DNA of 64,000 nt from Branchiostoma floridae (taxonomy: Eukaryota > Chordata > Leptocardii > Amphioxiformes > Branchiostomatidae), in NCBI RefSeq assembly GCF_000003815.2, contig NC_049992.1, positions 3,333,703 through 3,397,702 on the forward strand, given 5' to 3'. Numbering within the stretch: the stretch's first letter is position 1; each line of letters begins with the position of its first letter. Made by a program: the position numbers and the translations under genes. The notes under the pieces were generated by a model. It saw only the letters and a list, made by a program, of their open reading frames with translations, had not been told where the DNA came from and made no database searches. Of this stretch, positions 35,290-52,100 are shown one piece after another.

Positions 35290-38200
35290 TTAGACATTTT
35301 TTGTAGATTCATTATGGGATGGGCGAGTAATGGACAGGTCCACTTCCATCAGATGCATTGACCATGGTTCTTTGTTCTGCAAATCGATTTTCCTTGCCAG
35401 GGCGAAGGCTTGGTTATGTTTAATGAATGCTGCGTCGTAATCCTTGAGAAGAAAGCAAACAAGCCCCTGGAAACGGAGTGTGTGGACAATTTCAGTCTGA
35501 CCATGGATCATCGTGTACACCTGTAGGGCTTCTTCAAGGTAGCTTTTTACTTTTCTGAAGTCACCTAGAAAGAACCAGGCATACCCAAGGTAGAAGAGCG
35601 ACTTAGCAATTGCCTCAGAGGCTACATTTGGTCCGTGGATACTCCTGTGCATCTGCAATGCCTCTTCGCAGTACCTGATAGCTTTCCTGTTATCCCCTTT
35701 GAAACCGCTCCAGGCCTCCCCGAGGCTGACGAGTGCGCCAGCAATGTCAGCATGTGTTGTATTCTTTCCATGAATAACTCTTAACATCTGCAGCGCGTTT
35801 TCCAAGTAGTCGATGGCTCTTTCATTGTCACAAAGTTCATTGCAGGCTCTACCAAGATTTTCATATAAGTGGGCAATGTGGGGATGTACAGCATCCTGGC
35901 CATAGATGTCTCTTAACATCTGAATTGCTTTGTCAAAATAGCTAATTGCTTTCTCGTGATCACCTTGGCTGTACCATACTTCACCAAGACTATTAAGTAC
36001 ACCGGCAATATCGGGATGTGCTCTAGTCTGACTATAGACACTCTTGAACATCTGCAGCGCCTGTTCATAGTAGCTGGTTGCTTTTCCATGATCACCCAGC
36101 TTGTGCCAGGCTGCACCCAGGTTATGGAGTAACACGGCGATGTCGGGATGTGCAGTGTTATGACCATAGATACAAGTAAGCATTTGCAGTGCCTGCTCAC
36201 TGTAGCTGATTGCTTTCCTGTGGTCACCCAGGCTACCCAATGCTAATCCCATACTGTTAAGTGAGTTGGCAGTGTCAGGGTGTGCTGTACTCTGTCCATA
36301 GATACTTCTTTTCATCTGCAGGCTCTCGCGGCAATACCTGATTGCTTTTTCATAATCACCCAACTTATGCCAGGCTCCCCCGAGGTTGTTAAGTGAAGTG
36401 GCAATGTCAGGGTTGGGTGTACTCTGGCCATAGATACTTTTGTTCATCTGCAATTCTTGTTCAAAATGTTTTATAGCCTTCCTTACATCCTCTAACCCAA
36501 TCCAGGCAGACCCAAGATATTTGAGCGAAGTAGCAATGTCAGGATCAGCTGTACCGTGGCCAAAGATGCTCTCCCTTGACTGTAGTGCCTGTTCGCTGTA
36601 ATCAATTGCTTTTTTGTATTCCCCACGACAGTGCCAAACAGCTGCCAGATTGTTCAATAGGCTTACCTTCTCGGCTTTGGAATCTCCGGTTTGCTTCAGA
36701 GCCTCTTCTATGTATCTGATGGCCAGGTCATACCTACATAGATCAAAATACATCTTTCCTCGCACCATCGGAGAATCATCATAGAAATCAGGGAATATGT
36801 GCATAATCATAACTTGGTCCTGAACAGGCCATTCGGACAATATACGTTGAAGAGGAATTACCGTGCAATAGTATCTTAAAAGCTGTTTTTCATTTGGTAG
36901 ATGAAAGACTGGCTTCATGGAGTTTCCTGGTACTTTATCAATACTCTGTTGGCACGTTTCCTGTCCATGACACGTTGTTTCTGTCGAAGCCAAGGCTGAC
37001 AGGCTTTCTCTCTGTCCACCATTTGCAATGTAAGTTCTGAGCCTGAGTTCTGCTGAGATGCTGGTAAGCACTGTCAGGTGGTGTGCATTGTCGGAACTGA
37101 TCACTTGTTTGTTTTCCATTTCTTCTATCGTCTTCCAAACGGTGGTAGGTATTATGCCTGAAGACAGAGCCATGCAGTCCACTGCTACAACTGGGAATCG
37201 ATAGATTTCTTTCTTTACATCAATCAGGTTTGCTAGGTTTGTCCTGCCGTCACTGTAGCTTTCGAAATGTCCAAACAATGCTTGCTGTACAAGTAGTCGA
37301 GACACTTCACCCCAGTCAGCTTGCAGTGTATTTACTGTGATGCCCTTGTACGTTTGGATCAAATACTGGTCCCCTGCTATCAGACAGGGATTTCTCAAGA
37401 TATTGGCAAGGTGATACCCTTTCTTTAGGTACAATGCGACGTCATTCTTTATTTTCGAAACCATATTTTCTGGGGTGCATATGAGCTCACTAGGTGATTG
37501 GTTCATAGTTCCCTGTCTGCCCAGTGGAGTCTTGCATGCCTTTGGCATGGAGCCATCAAATGCAAACCCACGTGGTGTAACGGAGTCATAGTACCAGTTG
37601 TGAAGTGGATTTTTGGAGTAGAAGTTATTGAGAGATTTTATTCCCAGTGTTGGGAGAATGGTTTCTCCCAGATTGACCACCTTGAGGTGTAGATAGTGGG
37701 TGAGTTTGCGGAAATACAGAAAACTAGGCTCACTTTCTTCCTCTACCAAGATGGCAAACTCCAGGTCTGAGTATGGAGTTACCAGTCCTGTGGCCTGTGA
37801 ACCCAAACCTATCAGGGCATACTTACAGGGAGAAGGACCCATTAACCCAATACACTCTTCTACAAGCAGGCTGATGAACTCTTTTCTCTCTTGGGCAATT
37901 TTCTCAAACAAGTGCCTGACAGCCTGGGCTCGTTTTGCTTGTATCTCATTGACACATGGGTCATCCTCATCATGTACATAGGGATCCAGCTGCTGGTCAA
38001 TGGTGTCCATCTCCAGCTTGATCTGGTCCCGCATCTCTTTCAGTTGTTTCTTTTGTTTTGCTGTGTCATCTCGATTCAGTCGATGGCATATACCCAAGAT
38101 ATATTTGAGAAAAGACGTTTCTACACCTTTTATGGCTTTCTCTATGTTACCGTTGGTGACTTCAGCCTTTGACCTGGCTCTTGCTGCATTGTAGAGTGCT

Positions 38201-39955
38201 GCTGCTTTGACAAAGTCTCCCCCGTCTCCTGTCCGCTGACCTCGCTTACTGTAGACATCCCCCAACTTGCACAGGGGCTCCACCTCTCTCTGGTACTGCT
38301 GGGCTGTGGGGTCTGGGAGGAAAGAGGGAAGAAAGAAACAAAATTTACATTTGGACAAAACGTTTATCGCATGATGGCATCTGTTTGTAAGGAGCCTGTC
38401 CTTTGTGGTAAAAAAAAATCGCACACAGACTCGTTTATAATTGGAGCTACATAGTCATATAACTGAAGTCAACAACTCGCATCAAGTATCTATTGATATC
38501 TTACTGAGTCAGCTTGAAATTAGGAAGACTGTTCAACCTTTGTTTCTATATCTACTCAAGCATGGGGCGATTTGTCACATACCTCCTATATGCACTGCCT
38601 GGAGTGCGGCTGCAAAGTGCTGCTCTGCTGAGTCCAGGTCTGCCCTGGCAAGGAATGATTCACCTTCCCCAAAGTGGTGCTTGTACCACCTTGAAAGGAA
38701 AATCAGACCGTTGCGGTCTACCATCATTGTATAAAACACATCTGGAGCGTAGATTAAACTTTGTATATTTGTAAAACTAGATTACAAGATTAGATCATCC
38801 ACGCAATGTGTTTTGAAAACCCATACACGTCCAACCGATACCCAATGTAATCTTTTCAGAAAGTTTTTTTGGACTCACCTGTATCTTTGTCTGTCTTCTT
38901 CAGTCAGTCCTCCGTCTGGTCTTTTGCTGAGATTCTTTGAGCAAGAGAAAAGAGATTAATGCTGTCTTGATTTTACTATATCGACACACGCTTACGCAAT
39001 CATACGTACCGAATAATGTCTTCACTGTGTACGGTTCAAAAACCCTTTGGATTGTCATTACAGTCATTTCGGTGCAAAACGATTTTTGTATTTATTTTGC
39101 ATAGTACAGTAGTTTGGCGACACGGATTTCTATATCGCTTTAGGCTGATATTACACAGCTTTAGCTACAGTGCACATTTAGCTAATTTGCATACCCATAC
39201 ATACATCTATTTCCTTCATTTGCAAAAATAACTACCATTGATAAATATATACTCACTCTTATCACGACTTCCCTGATTTTCTCAGTGTACAAGATGCGAC
39301 GGTGCAGAGTCTGTTTCAGCCCATGCTCCTCACATATGCATTTAGCCAGGGACTTGTTGTACATGGCAGAAGCCTTGGAGAGCTGGACTAAATCAGAACG
39401 GCTCTTGCCGTTCTCGAGGTACAAGTCTCCAAGTGATTTTAGGACCTCAAGCTCTAGCATCGCATCGCGATCTGTGATTGCAGTCACTAACGTTTCCATG
39501 TAAATCTCCTCAACAGAGTGCCAAGGTTTCCCGATCCTTCCATCGACTCTATGCCTATGGCAAATTTGTGCCACCCTCAAAATATTGTTGTCAGCAGTAA
39601 TTTTGTTGCTTGATGACCACCACTGAATGCGTGGAGAGTACCCCTGCAGCAGTTGTCTGGAGAGTTTCTCCAAGTAGCCGATACGATGTTCCAGAGTTTG
39701 TCCCATGTCTGAATCTGTGCAGCGCAGTAGGGCAGCAGCATAAAGGGCAGCAGCCTTGTCAAACTCTGCTGAATCTTTGCTGCGCTTGCCTTTCTGAAGA
39801 AACAGGTCTCCAAGACTTTTCAAGACTTCCACCTCCATAAAATCATCTTTCTGAATAATGGCATCTCTCAGAGCCCGACCATACTGAATTGTTTGGCTGT
39901 GTGGACTCTTCAGGCACAACTCCAAGTCCTGTAACTTGTTTGCCAGGCCGGCCAT
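35290..39955 (-). CDS. NTase-TPR repeat protein, copy 5
   Basis: Coding exons identified: 39955-39257, 38926-38879 (a 48-nt cassette-type exon, [15 protein letters not shown]), 38689-38583 and 38312-35290. Exon 1 has two TPR-like units. The large exon has GLGSQATG...[15 protein letters not shown], the linker without the 32-aa duplication, and only about 10 TPRs plus a longer polar C-terminus (...HNESTKNV). The equivalent of exon 2 in copies 1-4 was not found; only a fragment like its start (GTCTTGATTTTA, about 38963-38974) remains. With the donor at 39257 the phases do not join. An alternative donor TGG/GTATGC (exon end 39195) restores a continuous frame of 1,312 aa and replaces exon 2 with about 20 new residues. 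It is the most divergent copy and lies furthest upstream. Exon structure needs transcripts; identity is solid. Confidence 0.75.
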
Positions 39956-40249
39956 CTTGATCCTTGTCCCTCGTCCAATTATCAGTAGCTTGGTTTATGG
40001 AGAGGTGTCCTGGTACCTTATGCTACCTTGAATATTTCGACTTGGTTCTTGTTGACTATGCCCCTGTCAATATTTCCGAGTATTCTACAAAGAAATTGCC
40101 AGGTAACTGTCAGCTAGCTCTTCCGTTAGGATGAATACATTTGTCTTGATCTTATCTGGATGTCTGTAATCGCCCAACTGCCGTTGAACTGGTAGTTAAG
40201 TCCTTGGTACTTCATGTACATGTAGATATGTGTCTGTTGTTGCAGTGAG

Positions 40250-40300
40250 AGTTCTGGTTTTCCCCTGCGCCACTGCTGGGACTTTCCACTCGGCCTTTTA
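40250..40300 (-). promoter_or_regulatory. kappaB block of copy 5
   Basis: GGGACTTTCC at 40278-40287, about 320 bp upstream of the copy 5 start, preceded by TTTTCCCCTGCGCCACTGCT, nearly as in the copy 4 proximal block. Confidence 0.5.
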
Positions 40301-40847
40301 TAGGGCAGAACAAAAACGCCACCAAAGCAACAAAGGGCCGCTCGATACCTGATACTCGATGCCTACACTTTGGTTCATTGTGAGGATCATGTATTACATG
40401 GCGACCATGCACACATTTGAAGCCAGGCGAGACGAATGACGTATCTGCTTTTCATGCCCTTGTATTTGTACATTTACAATTGTGCATAATTTCGTCGGAT
40501 GTAAAAATAAATGGATTTACAGTAACCTCACTTATGATTTACATACTTCCATCAGAATCTGAAATTTTGGCTCAATTTTCTCAACCCACAGGACCTGGTA
40601 TGCAACAAGCTTCACTTTGTAAGGAGTTTCTTGGGAACTGTTTATCTTATTTGTTCAGTTTCACCACATTTGTGGAAGGATTGGCATAACAGGTGACTAA
40701 CAGTAACACCTTTGCAAGTTTTCAACCTGGAGACCAGACTGTAAGGTTTGACCCACTCACACCGGAAAGGACCCCTACTCTTTTCGATAAGTGTGGTGTG
40801 GCTTTCCTCAAATACTAGGAACATTGCCCAATCTTCTCTTTCATTTG
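40301..40847. other. intergenic, no gene seen
   Basis: Right-hand boundary of the TPR array. Only short frames without recognisable motifs. Confidence 0.5.
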
Positions 40848-40856
40848 ACTCACTCC

Positions 40857-40966
40857 TAGCCTGGTATCCAGCCGTAATATAACTTCCTTGTCTCTTCTCT
40901 CCTATCTGTAACTGCAGAGAGGAGAGAAGAGACTCGGAAGCTATATTACGGCTGGATACCAGGCTA
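40857..40966. mobile_element. foldback MITE with 9-bp target duplication
   Basis: A 110-bp near-perfect hairpin with arms starting TAGCCTGGTATCCAGCCGTA and a short loop. It is flanked by perfect 9-bp direct repeats ACTCACTCC (40848-40856 and 40967-40975). It belongs to the same family as 7926-8027 and 16390-16477 and is the best preserved copy. It is non-coding. Confidence 0.8.
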
Positions 40967-40975
40967 ACTCACTCC

Positions 40976-42407
40976 ACCCAACTTTCGTGTCGAAAAATGC
41001 CTGAACCAACTAAATAAATCGTGACAACATCATAGATAAGATCCTCATTCTTGCAATAAGTCCATTCTGCACTTACTCACAGCTTATTATATTTAGTCAT
41101 CACTGATAAAAAAAACTCAATACTGTACGGAAAATACAGAAAACACACGAGATACTTTTACAATTTATTCAGTTCTCCATGTTGGTACATAAGAGTTTAT
41201 CATCGTGAGCACATTTTTGTCTCAGGCCATGTCAAGTTCTGGCCTGTTTTTCAGGTATTTCTCTGCAAAATATAGAATAAACGAAAAACCAATCTAAATA
41301 TGTAACGTCTATTACTGCTTTACACAATATAGGACATGGGTGAATGCATCATTCGGCTAAATGCTTTATGATATTGATTTAAATTAAACGTCATTGATAA
41401 CAGAAAACTGCAAAATACTAACAAACTTCTTGTGGCATTTCTTCTACCATGTTGAGATTATGAGTCATTCGTAATATCAGTTGGTATAAAGTTCTACCAC
41501 CCCAATATACCCCACATGTACTTGCGCGTGAAACTTGTAAAACATTACTATCATAGTTCTCGACTTTACACTACTTAGTATGTACAGGAAAATGCTTACC
41601 ACAGTCAATCAACTACATTCTTTCTTACAACATACTGATTATCCATCAGTGCGATATAGAGGAATCAAAGGACTTTTCGATCGAGTAATTTGGTCATGAA
41701 ATTCATTGCATGCTGCATTTTGTCCTCTCATTCCCACGAGTTCAACTTGTAGTTTTGTGAAATTTTGTTCTCCGGATTTTACTGAGGCTGCTACCTAATC
41801 AGAATAGTACCCTTCTTGGTCAGTAAAGACTTTTGTGGTTCGTTGGGCCATGTTTTTCATTACGTTTTTGTAGCAAGATTGAACACTGGTCAGTTAAGGC
41901 CACACCAATTGAACTCTATGGTTTTCAGATTCTGTGAAAAAAAAGCTGACATAGAAAACTGAAGGGAAGTCTGAACCTTGGTAGAGATAGTCTCACGCAG
42001 TTTGATGCATGTTTTACTTTGTTACCGTTTTCTAAGATTTTACTCAGGTGTGTCTAAAAACCAAGGGAAGAAATTGGTGTGGCCTTATATCTGGAAATGC
42101 CGTAGGGATTTGGAAATCTCCAACAAGCCTTCCAGCCAAACAAGTCTACAGCTACACCTTATCACAGAAATGCTGTAACATACAGAGAAAAGCATGCGCT
42201 TTACTGTACATCCATTCACAGAAGTTTAGGTGTAGGACATTAACCTGGATATTTGAGACTGCCTTTCCATAGATAAGGTGACCAGTGTTAGTGGACATTG
42301 TTGTATTCCCCCTAGGACAATGCCATGGTCGGGCTGAGTAGGTGACCTCCCCTCCCTAACCCCCTCCATCTCTCCCTCCCCCCTTCCCCCCTACTCCCCA
42401 GACAGGC
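40976..42407 (-). other. CDC42 3' UTR and flank
   Basis: Downstream of the CDC42 stop. A purine-rich tract on the gene strand (plus-strand CCCTCCCC run, 42346-42400) follows the stop. A minus-strand AATAAA (plus TTTATT, 41164-41169) would give a 3' UTR of about 1.2 kb. Confidence 0.4.
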
Positions 42408-46526
<4,119 letters not shown>

Positions 46527-46986
46527 AGGGGTTTATGCATTTAAAGTTAACATCTGTGCTAACACTGCAATATCATATCTCTACATAACTCCTACTGCTA
46601 TTCCCATTGTAGTATCTTAACTGTTTGGGATTATATTTAAAAAAGTCATTTTAACAATGTCTGGGTGGTCTGTAAAATATCCTGGCATGGTTTTTACATC
46701 CAAACATTGCTGCAAGATTTTACAGAGGAGGTCTATGATGTCTCTTACTAGTATTCCTGTATAAAAGTTATCAAAACCTCTCACGCAATTCCAACATATC
46801 AATTTTCATTCCAACATATCAATGTTTTGCATGAAAGCCATGCCATGTAATTAGGCTTGTTATCATACCTGATGTGTGACATATTTCTATGAAACCTGAT
46901 ATGATCTTCAACAACACTAACAGGAATGGCTAGCCATTTGTGCATAAAGTCTTATTCTTAAAGAAACCAGTCTGTATTTGTTACAC

Positions 46987-47303
46987 CAGTGTACAAAATA
47001 CTTTTCTGAGCCAGGTTGCACAGTGTGCAACCTGGGGCAAAAACTAGGTTGCACAACTGAATTTCAAGTTGCACCACCTACAATTCACTAACTTCTGAAA
47101 AAAAGGTACAATACATACATGTTTGGCTGATGCGAAACGGAGCTGCCTCGGTCCATTTATTTCTTCCAAGTAAATTGACAACAAAATTGAGTTCTGAGGC
47201 TCAAAATCTAAGTTGCACCCTGTGCAACCTGAGTTCAGAAGTAAGTTGCACGAAGCAAAAAGTGGTTGCAATGTGCAAGTGGGTATTTTGCACGCTGTAC
47301 ACT
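46987..47303. mobile_element. probable inverted-repeat element
   Basis: Imperfect inverted ends (AGTGTACAAAATAC and GTATTTTGCACGCTGTACACT) enclose several internal inverted copies of GGTTGCAC...GTGCAACC, including a tight hairpin near 47012-47034. It lies in the inferred 5' intron of CDC42. Confidence 0.5.
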
Positions 47304-47309
47304 AACTTA

Positions 47310-48740
47310 CAGTCATTGTCATTTAGGCCACACAACAAGAATACTTGGCGGAAATATAAAATAAGTCACTCCAACACAACCTAAGAGCTGTGTTAGATGT
47401 GTTATACTGATGGCATTCCTATCAGGTGACAGGCCTCAAACTCTGTTTCCCTGCTGGCAACACCCAAGAATTCCTCTGGAATTTGGATCACAAACCCAGA
47501 CCTATTTAGATTCAAGCTGAAAAACGCCCCCATAGAACAACACCGCCTCTCTTGGGTTTCATTACAACCTACTGTCTGAACTGGTTACCAATCTTCCAGT
47601 TTCTTTTGCTGAACTTCTGATTAACAGTTGAGTTGTGTATTTTTGTCATTTCCTGTTTCTTCTCCTTCAAGTTCTTCTTTCAAATTTGAGGAGTCACATT
47701 CTTTGGTGTTAACTGTGTTTGCATCACTTCCAAGCTTACTTATTCTTAGTCACTCACTATCTGTTGTAATGTCAGTGTTACACACTAGTAAAAGTCGATT
47801 ACTTTGCTTACTGACTAAACCAAAATAAAAACCTCAACCCCACCCCTCCACATACACCCACTCCTATACATGATGACATCACTTCCTAGTTCTGCATAGT
47901 CCACATTACTAACTGCTGTTTCACATAAAAAAAATTGCATTCTGACAAAATAAAATAGATATAATATCCTAGTAAAAGTATGGAGGCATCAAACATATGA
48001 AATTCAATGTATTGCCTTATTGCATTACAAATCTATTTATGGCACAGCAAGCTTGTTTATGTTTATTTAGTAGATGCAAATGGAATCTTGGGTGGCAGAC
48101 ATGTATAAATAACACAGGCATCTTGTGTTTTTTCTTTCTCTTAAGACGTTACCCTAATTCCGATGACGTCATGGCTAAGATTTGGATGCGGAAATGGTCA
48201 ATAATGAGTTACTAAGCCTGGGGTGTGGTCAAAATGGCTGTTAGGTCGAAACAATACGCAAAATTATACTGCATCTGCAATCTATGAACAAAATCCTATG
48301 TACTTAGCATTGAGCATGTTCTAGCAAAGGAATATGACAATGTAGAGTCGTAAGATTCAGTAAGTTTACAGAGTTCTTGAGATCGGATTTGCATAGGAAT
48401 GCATGCTGTCATGGAGTCAGACAACTGGCCTAACACTGGACTTTAGACCGCCAACAGCGAAACGATCATTATACATCGCCATGAACGAATAGATCAGTTG
48501 TTTTTAAGAGAAAGTGACGGTATCTGCAGTTTGAAAGGTTGTGAGAGAATAGTGCCATGATCAATGACCCTGGCCCATTCAAGCCGTAGTGACCAGCGTT
48601 TGATTCTTCCGTTCGCTAAACATGCAAATCTCCCACCCGATCTAACCGTTCGGAGCCTAAATTCTGTGCAAGCACAAGCATTACAAAGACACCAACTACA
48701 CATCAGTCTCACTGATTTGTCAAAGATCAGTCCGATATGC
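47310..48740. other. inferred 5' intron of CDC42, no gene seen
   Basis: Between the first coding exon and the inferred non-coding first exon of CDC42. No motif-bearing frame recognised. Confidence 0.45.
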
Positions 48741-48775
48741 GTTTAGAATGTCCTAAGATCTTAAAACGATGTTTA

Positions 48776-49154
48776 CGTACCTTATTTTGAACGTTTTCTT
48801 CTACTTTTCTCTCCAACTTCCCGTTCGGTTGGGCGGTGGCTGGACGGGTTTCCCAGGTGTTCTATCAGGGACAGTGCGCAGATTTCCTGAATGTCGCAAT
48901 TTAACCAATCAAAATACCGCATGGAGTCTTTCAAACCAATCAGTGATGAGAATTGGCCATGAAGTAGCCAATCACGTTGCAGTAAGATGTCCCACTGACC
49001 TAGCCTACGTATTTTTCCGGGTCAGAGTTCAAATTTCCGGTTCTCAAATACATGAACGAGGAGACGCTTTCACCTGTTATAACGTTAAAAACAACAGGTT
49101 AATGTCCCGTAGTAACTACGTGTTCTAAGGAGCATATAAGACGGCAACATTGGG
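48776..49154. promoter_or_regulatory. bidirectional CDC42/ICMT promoter
   Basis: It lies between the inferred CDC42 non-coding exon (minus-strand donor AATAAG/GTACGT near 48781) and the ICMT start. Within 70 bp there are three CCAAT boxes (48905-48909, 48936-48940, 48968-48972) and one reversed (ATTGG, 48952-48956). Clustered NF-Y-type boxes without a clear TATA fit a divergent housekeeping promoter. Both transcription starts are inferred. Confidence 0.6.
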
Positions 49155-52100
49155 ATGATACTGGAACAACGGGTGGCGTGCACCTGCTTCGCCCTGGGGA
49201 CGGGGGTCGTGCTGGTACCGATGCTCACACACTTCCACCTTCGGGAGCTGTCGGACCTGAGCCCGTACGGTGCAGCACTGTACACCGCTGTGGTTAACGG
49301 GGTTTTGCTGTTCATGTGCAGGGGGTATCTATATCAGGTAGGAACTCTTTGTGTTCGTGTTCTACCCTTCCACGCTGTAACATGGCTTATGGGTCATGGT
49401 ATAGTTTTATATGCCCTGTCAGTTAAATAAAACTTGAGAGAAACACAGAAGTTTGTGTAAGTTTACTGTAACGTTAACGTTACATTGATCCGAATGAATT
49501 TTGTAGTGTAGAGTACTTCACCCAAAGTGTTGATTTTCTATTTCAGGAAAACGTCATCTTTGGAAGTCTGGAACATTCTATGTTTTGATTTACACAAAGT
49601 CTAGTGCAAAGAGATGTTGTTGACGTCATATGAATCATAGCCTGACTTCCCTGGCGACCATATTGGCAGGGTAATTGGATTACAGCAGCAGCATGTTGGC
49701 ATGTTTTACAGATGTACAATCAAATCCTAGATGGTGCAATTGACATCATATCGAAAACCTTAATTCAATATTAAATGTGAATTGGTTCGATATTGAGTGG
49801 ACTCCGGGAGTGGAGTAGAGGTCTCCGGCCATGTAGAAATGCTGGTTTCCACATGGAGCCACTCTTCATCATCATCAGTTCAGATCACTGCAGTCATTTC
49901 AGGTCGTTGTGGGTTGTTCTGTTCAGAGCTCTTAAAAAAAAGTAATATTCTCCAAGCAGAGGTTTCGGTTGGAGGGCTGGTGTGTTTTAATGTCTGCTTA
50001 CCTCCAGAGACCACTGAATTTATTCCTGTATTCTTTTACGAGGGTAAGCTCCCATCAGTGAATAGCACTGCTTTTCAGGGAGGCCCTGGATACACAAACA
50101 AAATAGCACATACACACAGTACATAGTACATACTACTACTAGTAGCCTTCTGACCAAAACCCCTGCTTGGAAAATGAATACATACATGTATCACTGGATG
50201 TCGTTTTTCTTATTTCAGGTGGGGATCCGTGCGTGTGGTCTGGGCCTGGCGTTCGGGCTGGGTCTGTGGCTGAGTGTGGCCGCTGCCCAGTGGTACATGT
50301 TCGGTTGGTACATGTGTGCCCTCAGCTTCTTCCACTTCTCGGAGTACATCGTCACGGCAACGTATAACCCCGAGTCTCTGTCCCTGGACTCGTTCCTGCT
50401 GAACCACAGTATGGAGTATGGACTGGCGGCCATCGCAAGCTGGGTGGAGTTTGGTTTGGAGGCGTGGATATTCCCAGGTAAGTCATCTGTGTTTACGTAT
50501 GGATACAACTCAAGGAACTGGCTGTAGTACAGAAACGGTCAGAGTTAGGTAAGTCATGTTTGTTTAAGCAAGGCCACAGCCACTCAAGCAACTGGCTATG
50601 ATATGGAAACAGTTAGAGTTATGATATAAAACCTGCTCTCCAACAAGATCTCTTCAGTGTCATTAAAATGGATGTTATCTGAAATGTCTCACTGTTTCCA
50701 AAATCATATCCAGTTTCTTGAGTACTTTTTTTTTGCTATGGTATTTGTCAAAATGGTTAGATGTTTCAGACAACATCCGCTGTCTTTCATCTTTGACTGT
50801 ATATAACTGCATGCTGAAAAGTGAAAGACAACTGGATGCTACCTGAAAAATCTGACCATTTCTGCTGGAGTAACTACATTTATTATCTTGCATATCAAAT
50901 TTAATATTACCTGCATGTCTAACCTTCATTGTCATATTTTAGGTTTGTTTTCTCCTGGACTGCAGTCTTGATCTGGTTGAAGCTGTTGCCATGGCAACGG
51001 AAGCTGATGCACAGCTGTCAGGGTTCCCAGAATCCCACAGTCACTGCCAGGCTTGTTGCCTGGCCTCAAACATGCATCTTCGTTAGCTGTCAGTAATTAA
51101 GAAGGCCAAGCCAATTCAATTTGTTGGTTCCCATGTTTTTAAAAATGTATTTGTTATAGAAAAATGCTAACACTTTACATCAGACATTGGAATTAACACC
51201 ATAGGGGCTTGTCCCTCTGAATTTTCAGACGAACTCCGTCGACCTTGTTCACAGATTGAATGACCCTTTTATCTCCAGCAGTGATGTCAGAAATACACCA
51301 CTTTTGCAGAAGTATCAGGAGTTTCGAAAGTATCAGAAAGTCTATGTCTCTGTACATTTCAATGCCTACCAGGCATCTCCCTCAGACCTCTGACTGTAGT
51401 GCTGGACTTCTAAGTAGTTTCAAACAATGTTTTGAATTTTCCTCTCCAGACCTGAAGCAAGTGCCATTCCTGCACTACGCTGGCTTGTTCCTGGTGGTGG
51501 GGGGTGAGTTTCTGCGGAAAGCTGCCATGTTGACGGCCAAGTCCAACTTTAACCACATCGTGCAGAGTAAAAAGGCAGACAGCCACATGCTGGTGACCCA
51601 CGGAGTCTATCAGCTGTGCAGACATCCGGCGTACGTGGGGTGGTTCTACTGGAGTTTAGGCACACAGGTACGTTGGGTGGTTCTACTGGAGTTTAGGCAC
51701 GCAGGTACGTGGGGCGGTTCTACTGGAGTTTAGGCACACAGGTACGTGGGGGGTTCTACCGGAGTTTAGGCACACAGGTACGTGGGGTGGTTCTACTGGA
51801 GTTTAGGCACACACTCACACAGGTACGTGGGGTGGTTCTACCGGAGTTTAGGCACACAGGTACGTGGGGTGGTTCTACTGGAGTTTAGGCACACAGGTAC
51901 GTGGGGTGGTTCTACTGGAGTTTAGGCACACAGGTACGTGGGGTGGTTCTACTGGAGTTTAGGTACACAGGTACGTGGGGTGGTTCTACTGGAGTTTAGG
52001 CACACAGGTACGTGGGGTGGTTCTACTGGAGTTTAGGCACACAGGTACGTGGGGTGGTTCTACTGGAGTTTAGGCACACAGGTACGTGGGGTGGTTCTAC

